Shown one piece after another: positions 54,653-63,224 of a stretch of 64,000 bases of DNA. The first letter of the stretch is position 1, and each line of letters begins with the position of its first letter. Source of the stretch: an uncultured Pelagibacteraceae bacterium (GTDB lineage Bacteria > Pseudomonadota > Alphaproteobacteria > Pelagibacterales > Pelagibacteraceae); assembly GCA_902608305.1 (NCBI GenBank), contig CACLNK010000001.1, positions 1 to 64,000 on the forward strand, given 5' to 3'. Under the pieces are notes generated by a model that did no database searches, had not been told where the DNA came from, and saw nothing but the letters and a program-made list of their open reading frames with translations. The position numbers and the translations under genes were made by a program.

Positions 54653-55042
54653 TTATTTTTTGTCTAGTGGATGATTTTCACCGTCGTTTATAACTATATT
54701 TTCTAACTCAAAAGGTTTTACTCCTTCTATGCACGCAACATTCAACATATAAACTTTATCATGATTGCTTCTTGGATTTGAATAAGTATAAATTCCACAC
54801 TTTGAGCAAAAATAATGTTCAGCTACTTTTGTATGATATTGATAAAGTGTTAAAAGTTCTTTTCCTTTTATAAGTTTAAAATTTCCTGGGTCAACTGGTG
54901 TCATTATGTAACCTCTTCTTTTACAAAGAGAGCAGTTACATCTCACAAGTTTTTCAAATCCCTCTTCAGGTAACTTCACCTGAATTTCTACTCCACCACA
55001 ATGACAAGTTAATTTTTTCATTAGTTTATTTATAAATTTCAT
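54653..55042 (-). CDS. GFA family (CENP-V/formaldehyde-activating type) zinc protein
   Basis: Small zinc-binding protein of the glutathione-dependent formaldehyde-activating family. Zinc ligands: CHCGG (CxC), CNCSLC (CxCxxC) and CSKCGIYTY. 129 aa; an internal ATG at 55021 giving 122 aa starts right at KKLTCHCGG and may be the true start. Formaldehyde-linked activity is not assured for most family members. Divergent from umuD. Confidence 0.85.
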   Translation of the reverse strand: MKFINKLMKKLTCHCGGVEIQVKLPEEGFEKLVRCNCSLCKRRGYIMTPVDPGNFKLIKGKELLTLYQYHTKVAEHYFCSKCGIYTYSNPRSNHDKVYMLNVACIEGVKPFELENIVINDGENHPLDKK

Positions 55043-55195
55043 AACACGATTTTTCTTATCTGATAATAGTTATCCACAATAACATTTAGTCCTGCTTCAA
55101 ATGTTCATGTTTTGATTCACTTCTGATTCACTTGTGGACTCAAAATACAACCTGATTGACTATATCTTAAATATCATATAGAACAAAACAAGAAC
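55043..55195. promoter_or_regulatory. umuD control region with tandem repeat and DnaA-like box
   Basis: A perfect DnaA-type box TTATCCACA is at 55070-55078; a tandem 10-mer TGATTCACTT occurs at 55113-55122 and 55124-55133; TTGACT at 55156-55161 is a good -35 with TATAGA at 55177-55182 as a weaker -10 (15-base spacing). The SOS box at 55181-55195 overlaps the -10. The role of the first two elements is unknown. Confidence 0.45.
55181..55195 (+). promoter_or_regulatory. SOS (LexA) box directly before umuD
   Basis: GAAC-N7-GAAC (reverse complement GTTC-N7-GTTC), an exact match to the alphaproteobacterial LexA consensus. It ends one base before the umuD ATG at 55196, so there is no room for a normal ribosome site; the mRNA may be leaderless or very short-led. 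Confidence 0.75.
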
Positions 55196-55591
55196 ATGAA
55201 ACTAACAGTCCCATTTTACTTACATAAAGCAGGTGCGGGTTTCCCCTCTCCTGCTACAGATTACATAGAAGAAGACGTTGATCTAAATATTCATCTAATC
55301 AAAAATGTTCCTGCAACTTTTATTATTAGGGTTCAAGGAAAATCAATGATGGAAGTTGGGATCTACGATGGAGATTTATTGGTTGTTGATAAAAGCCTTA
55401 AACCAAAAAATTTTTCTACTGTGGTTGCGAATGTTCACGATGAACTTGTAGTAAAAAACTTTGTTAAAGAAAAAGACGAACAATTTCTTACCTCTAGTTC
55501 AAAAAAAATTGAAGATAAAATTATTATAAATAACGATTCAGAAATTTTTATTTGGGGAGTTGTCACTTATGTCATCCACTCAGTATACTAA
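55196..55591 (+). CDS. umuD: DNA polymerase V subunit UmuD
   Basis: LexA-like self-cleaving subunit of the translesion polymerase. Cleavage site Ala14-Gly15 (KAGAGFPSPA), catalytic Ser50 (VQGKSMMEVGIYDGDLLVVD) and Lys87 (ELVVKNFV), with the same spacing as in E. coli UmuD. 131 aa. An SOS box abuts the start. umuC overlaps its end by 23 bases. Confidence 0.95.
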   Translation: MKLTVPFYLHKAGAGFPSPATDYIEEDVDLNIHLIKNVPATFIIRVQGKSMMEVGIYDGDLLVVDKSLKPKNFSTVVANVHDELVVKNFVKEKDEQFLTSSSKKIEDKIIINNDSEIFIWGVVTYVIHSVY

Positions 55592-56849
55592 AAAAATAGC
55601 ATTAATTGATTGCAATTCTTTCTACGTCTCTTGCGAAAGATTATTTAATCCCAAAATCCGAAATAAACCTGTTGTTGTCTTATCAAGTAATGATGGTTGT
55701 ATAATTTCAAGGTCTAATGAGGCAAAGACTCTTGGTATTAAAATGGGTGATCCCTACTTTAAAGCTAAAGATATAATACTTAAAAATAACGTTCATGTAT
55801 TTTCTTCAAATTATTCTTTGTACGGAGATCTTTCTAGAAGAGTCATGAGAACTTTAAAACGTTTTAACTCTGAAATAGAAATTTACTCTATAGATGAAGC
55901 TTTTTTAGATTTAACTAATTTTCCTGATGATGAAGTAGAAGATGTGGGAAAAGAAATTAGAAGCATCGTATTACAATGGACAGGAATACCCACTAGTATT
56001 GGAATTGCAAAAACTAAAACTCTAAGTAAAATTGCCAATCATATTGCAAAGAAAACAAAGTCTGGCATTGTAAGTTTAATAGGCATTAAAGATATTGATC
56101 CTATATTAAAAAAGGTAGAAATTAATGATGTTTGGGGAGTTGGTAAACAACTTACAAAGTTTTTTGTTCAAAATGGAATTCATAATGCCAAACAATTAAA
56201 AAATATATCTAATACTTGGATAAAAAAAAGTTCCAATGTTTTAAGTTCTAGAACTGCTATGGAGCTTAGAGGTATTTCGTGTATAGCTTTGGAAACTCAA
56301 AATTCAAAAAGAAAAAGTTGTGTGGTCTCAAGATCATTCGCAAAAAAAGTAGAAAAACTTCAAGAACTACAAGAGTCAATCACAAGCTATTGCTTAAATG
56401 CTGCAGAAAAAATTAGATCAGAATCTTTAATTGCAAAATCAATAACAATATTTATTAGAACTAGTCCTTTTCAAAATCAATTTGCTTATTATTCAAATTC
56501 TAAAACTATAGATTTACCAATAGCAACAGACAATAGTATTGAGATAGTTAAAACTGCACTAACTGGATTAAAAGATATTTTTAAAAATGGATATAGATAT
56601 CAAAAAGCTGGAATAATGTTATCAGGTTTGTCTAGTTCGCAAGGAAGTAAAAATTTATTTTCTTCTATCAAAGATGTTAAAATTAAAAACCTAATGAAGT
56701 CCATAGATAATACTAATTATAGATTTGGTCGATCAACTTTAAGTTTGGCTAGTGCTGGAATAAATAAAAAATGGAACATAAAAAGACAATACTCGTCAAA
56801 AATTGATACTGCTGATTTTAATTTTTTACCAACGATAAAAGCTATTTAA
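55569..56849 (+). CDS. umuC: DNA polymerase V catalytic subunit UmuC
   Basis: Y-family translesion polymerase. IALIDCNSFYVSCERLFNP and YSIDEAFLDL carry the metal-binding Asp/Glu residues; VVLSSNDGCIISRSNEAKTLGIKMG is the finger region; IPTSIGIAKTKTLSKIANH follows; C-terminal little-finger and UmuC-specific segment (RFGRSTLSLASAG). I use ATG at 55569; a TTG three codons upstream is possible. Inducible error-prone synthesis is unusual in such a reduced genome. Confidence 0.95.
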   Translation: MSSTQYTKKIALIDCNSFYVSCERLFNPKIRNKPVVVLSSNDGCIISRSNEAKTLGIKMGDPYFKAKDIILKNNVHVFSSNYSLYGDLSRRVMRTLKRFNSEIEIYSIDEAFLDLTNFPDDEVEDVGKEIRSIVLQWTGIPTSIGIAKTKTLSKIANHIAKKTKSGIVSLIGIKDIDPILKKVEINDVWGVGKQLTKFFVQNGIHNAKQLKNISNTWIKKSSNVLSSRTAMELRGISCIALETQNSKRKSCVVSRSFAKKVEKLQELQESITSYCLNAAEKIRSESLIAKSITIFIRTSPFQNQFAYYSNSKTIDLPIATDNSIEIVKTALTGLKDIFKNGYRYQKAGIMLSGLSSSQGSKNLFSSIKDVKIKNLMKSIDNTNYRFGRSTLSLASAGINKKWNIKRQYSSKIDTADFNFLPTIKAI

Positions 56850-57711
56850 GATTTTCAATATTATTAATATTTTCTAAAGAATTATTCAGTTCTGTTATAT
56901 TTTCACGTCCCGAGAGAACAAAGACTGAAATGATCATCGCTATAACCAATGCAACTGGGATAAGTGTAATAATTGAAATGTGTTTTAAAATGAGAAAAAT
57001 ATAAACAACTAGAAAAATTATAGATCTAATTACAACAGTAGATTTAAAAACAGCAATAATTGAAAGAGAATGTTTTAAAAGATCGATAAAACTCATCTTG
57101 GATGGACCAAAATATCTAGGCCCTCTAATTGAAGAAACAGATTTACGTACTTTTGCTGTCTTTGATAATGAGCCAGAAAAACTGCTCCAAGTAGCAGCTT
57201 CATCAGTCATTTTAACTACTGTGGATTTTGGTAAACAAGTATAATTTCCAAACTTAATGGATTGTCCTGTAAAAACGTAGGCTAAACACTTATGAATCAA
57301 ATAACAAAATTTAAATATAAATCCTTCTGACCTTTCAATTCTGTCTCCCGTAATAACCACATTGGGATATTCCTTGGCTTTTTCAATAAGCAATTTTATT
57401 TCTTCAGGCCTATCTTCTCCATCACCATCCATCGGTATTACATAATCAACATCTTCTTTTTCATTAATATATTTTAATCCGGCAGCATTACATCTTGCAT
57501 GACCTATATTCTCTTTCATATTAATAACTTGAACTGATTTTAAATTATTTAGATTTAAATTAACTTCAGATCTTTGTTCAGTTGATGCATCATTAACAAT
57601 TATAACTGAAGCTTCCACATCCAAACTTGTAATTTCTAAATCAATATTTTCTAAAAGTTTAAAAACAGACTGCCAGTCATTATAAATAGGAATGAGTATT
57701 TTAATTTTCAT
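56842..57711 (-). CDS. GT2-family glycosyltransferase with C-terminal membrane helices
   Basis: Starts IKILIPIYNDWQSVFKLLENI and has VIIVNDASTEQ, NIGHARCNAAGLKYI and the DxD motif in VIPMDGDGEDRPEEI, all GT2/DPM1-like. Two transmembrane helices near residues 225-270 anchor it. 289 aa. Such enzymes often charge a polyprenyl-phosphate carrier, and the GT39 gene nearby (59714-61105) would use such a donor. It overlaps the next gene by four bases. Confidence 0.83.
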   Translation of the reverse strand: MKIKILIPIYNDWQSVFKLLENIDLEITSLDVEASVIIVNDASTEQRSEVNLNLNNLKSVQVINMKENIGHARCNAAGLKYINEKEDVDYVIPMDGDGEDRPEEIKLLIEKAKEYPNVVITGDRIERSEGFIFKFCYLIHKCLAYVFTGQSIKFGNYTCLPKSTVVKMTDEAATWSSFSGSLSKTAKVRKSVSSIRGPRYFGPSKMSFIDLLKHSLSIIAVFKSTVVIRSIIFLVVYIFLILKHISIITLIPVALVIAMIISVFVLSGRENITELNNSLENINNIENLK

Positions 57712-58541
57712 TTTAATGGTGGAAGTTTACCAACAACTTTCTTTTTTGATTTACCAACTCTTACTTCATCAAAATAAAGTACCTGTCCAGGGACATCTTG
57801 TTGATTATTTTTATTTCTCCATCTAGACATAAAAGATCTGTAAATTCCAAACTTAAAATAAACTTTAGGTTTTTTCTTAACTAAAGTTTTTCCTTCATAT
57901 TCATATTTTAATTCGTTATTGATCCAAGTTTTAAAAAAACCATCTGGCTTAATAGACCATTTGGCATGTACTAATACGTCAGTCCATTTGCCTCTCATGT
58001 CTTCATCTGATGCAACTGTATATAAAACAGAACATTCTGATCCTTCGGGTATACAATCAACAAAATCTTTCTCAATATGGTAACCACCAGCTATTCCCCT
58101 ATTTGGATTCTGATTTTCAAAAGCAAAAATTGGTCCAATGCCTGAGTTATAAAATTGGCCAAACATTGCTTTAGAAGGATATATAATTGGAAAATCTTTT
58201 GGAATAAAAATACTCCATGCATACCACCACTCACCAGGACCAAAACGTGTTCCGCTTAATTCATGTCTTTCTCTATCTTTTTTACAGTCACTCCATCCGT
58301 CATCATATCCACAATCTCCGGGTTTTACTTCAAATCTAATTGATTTTTTTCCAGCTCTAACAGGATGACCGTCTTTTTTATTAACAACTTGTAGACCATG
58401 TTTTTTAAAATCTTTTTCTAAACTTTTATTATATTTACCACCTCCAGAGGCAACATCTTTTGGTAATCGAAAATGATAATCTGCAAAAACATTATTACAC
58501 CACAACAAACCCAGAACCACGATCACTAAAAGTTTTTTCAT
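57708..58541 (-). CDS. Secreted polysaccharide lyase-like protein (heparin-lyase fold family)
   Basis: Signal peptide at residues 1-20 (CNNVFADY). The mature part resembles the Polysacc_lyase family (PF14099-like jelly roll): DRERHELSGTRFGPGEWWYAWSIFIPKDFP, FGQFYNSG, GKWTDVLVHAKWSIKPDGFFKTWIN and VPGQVLYFDEVRVG. Four Cys could form disulphides. 277 aa. The family name is from memory of these motifs; substrate and even lyase activity are unproven. It lies in a glycan-linked cluster. Confidence 0.72.
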   Translation of the reverse strand: MKKLLVIVVLGLLWCNNVFADYHFRLPKDVASGGGKYNKSLEKDFKKHGLQVVNKKDGHPVRAGKKSIRFEVKPGDCGYDDGWSDCKKDRERHELSGTRFGPGEWWYAWSIFIPKDFPIIYPSKAMFGQFYNSGIGPIFAFENQNPNRGIAGGYHIEKDFVDCIPEGSECSVLYTVASDEDMRGKWTDVLVHAKWSIKPDGFFKTWINNELKYEYEGKTLVKKKPKVYFKFGIYRSFMSRWRNKNNQQDVPGQVLYFDEVRVGKSKKKVVGKLPPLK

Positions 58542-58544
58542 AAA

Positions 58545-58964
58545 TTAATCTCCAATCAAATGATGTGATAATATTCTTGTATGATGTTCTAGTCGATGCT
58601 CAAATAAATAAAGTCCTTGCCAAGTACCTAACATAAGTCTTTTGTTTTTTAGACTTAATGTTAACTGGTTATTAGTAAGCACTGATTTTATATGAGCAGG
58701 CATATCGTCCTTACCTTCTGTTGTATGTTTATATAGCTTATCATCCATCGGAGCTAATTTATCAAAAAAATTCTTTAAATCATACAAAACATCAGGATCA
58801 GCATTTTCTTGGATAACTAGTGATGCACTTGTGTGCAAAATATTAATATTTAATATTCCATTGTTAATTTTTTGTTCATTTAACCAGCCTAAAGTCTTTT
58901 CTGTGAAATCATAAAAACCCTGACCTTTAGTTTTTAATATTATTTCATGGAACACTTGTTTCAT
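58545..58964 (-). CDS. YjbQ/UPF0047 family protein
   Basis: Small conserved protein for which thiamine phosphate synthase activity has been reported for some members. Diagnostic motifs: LNINILHTSASLVIQENADPDVLYDL, HTTEGKDDMPAHIKSVL and LMLGTWQGLYLFEHR. 139 aa, normal. It follows the lyase-like gene by three bases. With thiD and thiE in the window a thiamine link is possible but not shown. Confidence 0.92.
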   Translation of the reverse strand: MKQVFHEIILKTKGQGFYDFTEKTLGWLNEQKINNGILNINILHTSASLVIQENADPDVLYDLKNFFDKLAPMDDKLYKHTTEGKDDMPAHIKSVLTNNQLTLSLKNKRLMLGTWQGLYLFEHRLEHHTRILSHHLIGD

Positions 58965-58968
58965 ATAT

Positions 58969-59052
58969 TCAATTTTTCTTTTTCTTCTTTTTCTTTGTTC
59001 TTTTGTGTTTTTTATGACGTCTTCTAGTTCTTCCGCTTGATATTCTTTTCAT
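58969..59052 (-). CDS. Small highly basic ORF (27 aa)
   Basis: MKRISSGRTRRRHKKHKRTK then a lysine run: 18 of 27 residues are Lys or Arg and three are His. The ATG follows the methyltransferase stop TAA directly (TAAATG), with GGAGG 8-12 bases upstream inside that gene, so translation coupling is plausible. It fills the space between two real genes. It could also be chance in A-rich DNA. No function can be given. Confidence 0.4.
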   Translation of the reverse strand: MKRISSGRTRRRHKKHKRTKKKKKKKN

Positions 59053-59721
59053 TTAATTACCTCCATATATAACTTTAAAATCTTCTTTTTCTGTACAGAA
59101 ATAATGTAACCAAATAGAAATATAAGTATAAATTGCAAACACAAACATCGATTGTGAACCTGTAGCAATTGCGAAAGCAAAAGGAATCCCTATTGCAAAA
59201 ACATACATTGCATTGGAAGACCATTTAAAAATACCCCTATTTTCAAAAGGCATATCTCTATATTTTGGATCAAAATGATCTGCGCCGGCAGCACGCAAAA
59301 AACCAAAATATTTCTTAACTGAATAGATCGTATAAACACCTGGAATAAATAAAATTATTGATAATATCCAAGCTAACCATCCAGGTTTATATAGAGAGCC
59401 ATAATCAACAAAACACAATACAATTGCTGAAAGTCTTGAAATAATTAAAATAAAAAAAATTATCACATAACCTTTAAATCCAATCGTATTACTTATTGAT
59501 TGCCAACATAGTTCAGATCTCCAACATATCCACACATAAGCTTGATGAATTAAAGGAATAGACATAGCCATTGTAAACCAGCTTAAAGCACTAATTCCAA
59601 GAAATGTATTAGTATTACTATCAAGATCAACTAGTTGAGCGCCTATATAAAATAAAACAATAGTCCCACCCAAATGCCAGATTTGGTGCTTAAAGAAAAA
59701 GCTTAATTTATTCTCAGTCAT
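59053..59721 (-). CDS. Membrane methyltransferase-like protein (ICMT/PEMT fold)
   Basis: 222 aa with five or six hydrophobic helices. The C-terminal pattern GADHFDPKYRDMPFENRGIFKWSSNAMY...HYFCTEKEDFKVIYGG resembles isoprenylcysteine or phospholipid methyltransferases, in which such a region binds SAM and ends with an acidic EKDF-type motif. Phosphatidylethanolamine from psd would be a possible substrate. This is a remote resemblance; other membrane proteins are possible. Overlaps GT39 by eight bases. Confidence 0.6.
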   Translation of the reverse strand: MTENKLSFFFKHQIWHLGGTIVLFYIGAQLVDLDSNTNTFLGISALSWFTMAMSIPLIHQAYVWICWRSELCWQSISNTIGFKGYVIIFFILIISRLSAIVLCFVDYGSLYKPGWLAWILSIILFIPGVYTIYSVKKYFGFLRAAGADHFDPKYRDMPFENRGIFKWSSNAMYVFAIGIPFAFAIATGSQSMFVFAIYTYISIWLHYFCTEKEDFKVIYGGN

Positions 59722-61105
59722 TTAAAAAACAAATCTTCATGTTCTCTTTTATTATATTAGGACCAATACATCCCTGTTCCTTACTCCACACACCTATGAC
59801 TCCATTATTTTTTGCTCTTATAATATTATTAATATTTCTATGCCATTCTGGTCTTGAAGCTAAATGATAAGATAAATTACCTGCATGCCACTCGTCTCCT
59901 TGAACAATTTCTATTTTATTTTCATAGTTTTTGTCCCATAATTTTTGAACTTCATCTGCAATTTTCTTACCTTCATAATCAGTTCTTTTATCTGTTTCAG
60001 TTATAGAAACATAAGCATAAGCAAAAGGAGAAAAAATAAATAAAATTAGGAAGACTGTAGTAAAGCCTTTTATTTTATTTAAATTTATTTGTGATTGAAA
60101 AATATAAATCACCAAAACTCCAAAGAATAAATAAAAAGGTGTCATCCACATTGTCCTGATCTTAACTCCCATAATCATAGAAGTTAAAAATACCAAAGCT
60201 ATTGGGACAATGTTTATTGCTAATAAAAATAATAATTTATTATCTTTAAAATTAAATTTAGTTTTGAATTTACTATTTAGAAATAATAACATTAAAAAGA
60301 AAGGTATTAATATTCCAATTTGTTTTCCTAAAAAGATTAGCGGATGAATAATGTGGTCTAAGAAATTTTGTTCTCCTGATCCTGTTCTGTGTAGACCATA
60401 GCTAATTGTTATATAGTCATTTTCAGTTAACCAAATTAAATGAGGTAGTAAAATTATTAAAAAAGGAATTAGAGATACCATGCATTTAAAATCAATTTTC
60501 TTTTTAATAAGCATATAAAGAAAAAGGAAATCCATAGATAAAAGTAAATATATGAACAAATAATGAGATAGGATGCCAAAGGCTGCAAATGTTCCAAATA
60601 ATAGCCAATCAGTATATTTATTATTTTTAAAACCCTTCCAACAATAAAATACTGTTAATGACCAAAAAGGTAATTCACAAACATAAACATTAAACTCTGG
60701 CGTGGTATAGTTATAAAAGTAAATTCCTTCTAAAAGTAAAATAGATAAAAAACTATAAATTTTGTTTTCAAAAAAATCTTTTGATAAGCTCCATATAATA
60801 AAAAAAGAAAAAACAACACATGTCTGACTAAGTAAGTAGTATGCCCAATCATTATTTCCAAATATTTGATAAAAAGTTTCAACTAAGAATGCGCTCATTG
60901 GAGGATGTTTATTAAATCCCCAATCCAAATTACTTCCCCAAGCTAAAGCTTCGATGGTATCTAGGGGTAAATTATTATTTGTTAATGTTGGTATCAAGGT
61001 CCAGACAATTAAATGTGATGTAATAAAAATGTAAAAAAAATTATTTATATTTCTTTTATTATTGAACATTTGTCTAAATTTATATGAATTAAGCAGTATT
61101 GACAC
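59714..61105 (-). CDS. GT39-like (PMT/ArnT) membrane glycosyltransferase
   Basis: 463 aa with about ten transmembrane helices. The first periplasmic loop has DTIEALAWGSNLDWGFNKHPPMSAFLVETFYQIFG, matching the acidic loop of ArnT/PMT-type enzymes that use polyprenyl-phosphate sugars, and NYTTPEFNVYVCELPFW follows. A C-terminal periplasmic domain ends NGVIGVWSKEQGCIGPNI. The start may be at the internal ATG at 61069. It likely modifies lipid A or a surface polymer with sugar from the GT2 product. Confidence 0.8.
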   Translation of the reverse strand: MSILLNSYKFRQMFNNKRNINNFFYIFITSHLIVWTLIPTLTNNNLPLDTIEALAWGSNLDWGFNKHPPMSAFLVETFYQIFGNNDWAYYLLSQTCVVFSFFIIWSLSKDFFENKIYSFLSILLLEGIYFYNYTTPEFNVYVCELPFWSLTVFYCWKGFKNNKYTDWLLFGTFAAFGILSHYLFIYLLLSMDFLFLYMLIKKKIDFKCMVSLIPFLIILLPHLIWLTENDYITISYGLHRTGSGEQNFLDHIIHPLIFLGKQIGILIPFFLMLLFLNSKFKTKFNFKDNKLLFLLAINIVPIALVFLTSMIMGVKIRTMWMTPFYLFFGVLVIYIFQSQINLNKIKGFTTVFLILFIFSPFAYAYVSITETDKRTDYEGKKIADEVQKLWDKNYENKIEIVQGDEWHAGNLSYHLASRPEWHRNINNIIRAKNNGVIGVWSKEQGCIGPNIIKENMKICFLND

Positions 61106-61150
61106 CTAATAATTGTTGAATATACTCCGGCACATTTTTAAACAAGAAAT

Positions 61151-61567
61151 ATGGCAAAAATTTCCAAAACATATATCCCAAATTTAAAAGAAAAATATAT
61201 GTGTGAAAAACACAAATTATTTTTTAAAAAAAAACTTATTGAATGGAAAACTGAGATTGTAAGATCTAATAATGAAGCTTTATATAATAGCTCATTAGAT
61301 GATAATAGCGCTTCTGCTGATATTGTGGATCAAGCAAGTTCATACACAGAAAAAAATGTTGAGATGAAAGCAATAAATAGACAAATCAAACTTATTTCTA
61401 AAATTGATCAAGCTATAAAAAAAATTGAAAATGGAACATATGGTTTTTGTGCAGAAACAGGAGAACCAATAGGAATTAAAAGGCTTATAGCAAGACCTGT
61501 TGCCACGCTATGCATAGCGGCTCAAGAAAAACATGAGAAGGAAGAAAAAGTTTACGCTGACTTTTAA
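61151..61567 (+). CDS. dksA: RNA polymerase-binding transcription factor DksA
   Basis: Binds the RNA polymerase secondary channel and adjusts rRNA/stringent control with ppGpp. Coiled-coil with DNSASADIVDQASSYTEKNVEM (the usual DxxDxA tip region), and a C-terminal finger YGFCAETGEPIGIKRLIARPVATLCIAAQEKHE. Only two of the four zinc cysteines remain, as in many alphaproteobacterial DksA proteins. 138 aa. Convergent with the GST gene (four-base overlap). Confidence 0.95.
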   Translation: MAKISKTYIPNLKEKYMCEKHKLFFKKKLIEWKTEIVRSNNEALYNSSLDDNSASADIVDQASSYTEKNVEMKAINRQIKLISKIDQAIKKIENGTYGFCAETGEPIGIKRLIARPVATLCIAAQEKHEKEEKVYADF

Positions 61568-62211
61568 GGTTTAGGTATAATTTCTCCTCTATTCATAAAA
61601 TCATATCCTTTAATAACAGCGTCTCTTTTTGAAATTTCTAAATACCATCTAGTCAAATTCTTATAATTATTAATCCCAATATCATGCCAATCATGTCTTG
61701 CAATCCATGGAAAAGTTGCAACGTCAGCAATTGAGTAATTATCTCCTGCTAGATATTTTGATTGCTCTAATCTTTCATCTAAATCACCATATATAGTTTT
61801 GGTTATTCTAAAGTATCTTTCCTCCCCCCATTTATCCTTTCCAGAATTGTAACGATGAAATTGATGGTGTTGTCCTAGCATTGGGCCAACGTAAGCCATT
61901 TGAGCCATTAACCACTGGTTAATTTTTGTTCTATCTTTTTGTTCATAAAATTTATTACTTTTTTCTCCAAGATATATAAGGATAGCTCCAGATTCAAAAA
62001 CAGCTTCTTTATTATTTTCATGATCAATAATTACTGGAATTTTACTAAAAGGACTAATTTTTCTAAATTCAGGATTAAATTGTTCACCCTTTGAAAATTC
62101 TCCTCCAGGATTAATATTTATTTTGGTAACTTTGTATTTAAAACCAATTTCTTCAAGCATAATTGAAATTTTTTTACCATTTGGAGTATCTGCTGTTAAA
62201 AGTTCTATCAC
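61564..62211 (-). CDS. Glutathione S-transferase (YfcG/Ure2-like)
   Basis: Thioredoxin-fold N-domain with LTADTPNGKKISIMLEEIGFKY, the T-x-N-G type start of the YfcG/nu-class group, KIPVI (cis-Pro) and ESGAILIYLGEK for glutathione; helical C-domain with SIADVATFPWI. 215 aa. Four-base overlap with the reductase gene. Probably a disulphide-bond reductase or detoxifying enzyme. Confidence 0.92.
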   Translation of the reverse strand: MIELLTADTPNGKKISIMLEEIGFKYKVTKININPGGEFSKGEQFNPEFRKISPFSKIPVIIDHENNKEAVFESGAILIYLGEKSNKFYEQKDRTKINQWLMAQMAYVGPMLGQHHQFHRYNSGKDKWGEERYFRITKTIYGDLDERLEQSKYLAGDNYSIADVATFPWIARHDWHDIGINNYKNLTRWYLEISKRDAVIKGYDFMNRGEIIPKP

Positions 62212-63224
62212 TTTTTAACGCCTAATCTTTCATGAACGCTCTTAGAAGTTGTTGAAAATTCAAACCTTAAGTTTTCATCTGGTCTTGCATATTTAAAACA
62301 ACCTCTTGCAGCTAGTGCACCTTCATGAAAGCCAGAAAGAATTAATTTTAATTTACCAGAGTAAGTACATATATCTCCTATAGCAAATATTCCTTTATGA
62401 TTTGTTTCAAAGTTTTCTGTATTAACCGGAATGTGCTTTTTATTTAAATTTAATCCCCAATTAGCAATTGGTCCAAGCTTCATAATTAATCCAAAAAAAC
62501 CTAAAAGGTAATCTGTTTCTATTTTTTGGATACTTTCATCTTCATGTTTAATTTTAATACTTTTAATTTTTTGATCACCTTCAACTGAATTTAATTGATA
62601 TTTTGTAAATAATTCAATTTTGCCTTCTTTGCTTAATGTTTTAACTTTATCAACGCTTGCTTGCGATCCTCTAAATTCGTCTCTTCTATGTATTAATTTA
62701 ACTTTAGAGTTAGCTGATAATTCAATTGCCCAGTCTAAAGCTGAATCTCCACCTCCAAATATCGAAACTCTCTTGTCTTTAAAGATACTTTTGTCTTTAA
62801 CAGAATATAAAATTTCTTTTTCTTCAAATTTTTCACATTCTTTTACTAAAAATTTTCTTGGTTCAAAAGAACCTACTCCACCTGCAATAATAATATTTGG
62901 TGCTTTAAATTCTTTTCCTTTTTTAGTTTTAATTAACCAATTATTTTTATCTTTTTTTATTTCTTCGACCCTGTCGCTTAAATGAAAATTAGTTTTAAAA
63001 GGTTTTATTTGTTTAATTAAATTATTAGTTAATTCCTCACCTGTACATACTGGTATCGCTGGAATATCGTAAATAGGTTTGTCGGGATAAAGCTCTATGC
63101 ATTGTCCTCCTATTTTATCTAAGTTATCAACAACTTCACATTTTAATCCAATAATACCAAGTTGGTGAACACAAAAGAGGCCTGTGGGTCCTGCTCCTAT
63201 AACTAAAACATCTGTATCAATCAT
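62208..63224 (-). CDS. Ferredoxin-NADP reductase, type 2 (thioredoxin-reductase-like)
   Basis: FAD/NADPH flavoprotein. FAD site VLVIGAGPTGLFCVHQLG, then GGQCIELYPDKPIYDIPAI, NADPH site VSIFGGGDSALDWAIELS, and FAD contact GIFAIGDICTYSGKLKLI. No CxxC redox pair, so it is the YumC-like FNR and not thioredoxin reductase. 338 aa. One-base overlap with the ferredoxin gene, giving a ferredoxin/FNR pair next to proteorhodopsin. Confidence 0.93.
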   Translation of the reverse strand: MIDTDVLVIGAGPTGLFCVHQLGIIGLKCEVVDNLDKIGGQCIELYPDKPIYDIPAIPVCTGEELTNNLIKQIKPFKTNFHLSDRVEEIKKDKNNWLIKTKKGKEFKAPNIIIAGGVGSFEPRKFLVKECEKFEEKEILYSVKDKSIFKDKRVSIFGGGDSALDWAIELSANSKVKLIHRRDEFRGSQASVDKVKTLSKEGKIELFTKYQLNSVEGDQKIKSIKIKHEDESIQKIETDYLLGFFGLIMKLGPIANWGLNLNKKHIPVNTENFETNHKGIFAIGDICTYSGKLKLILSGFHEGALAARGCFKYARPDENLRFEFSTTSKSVHERLGVKK

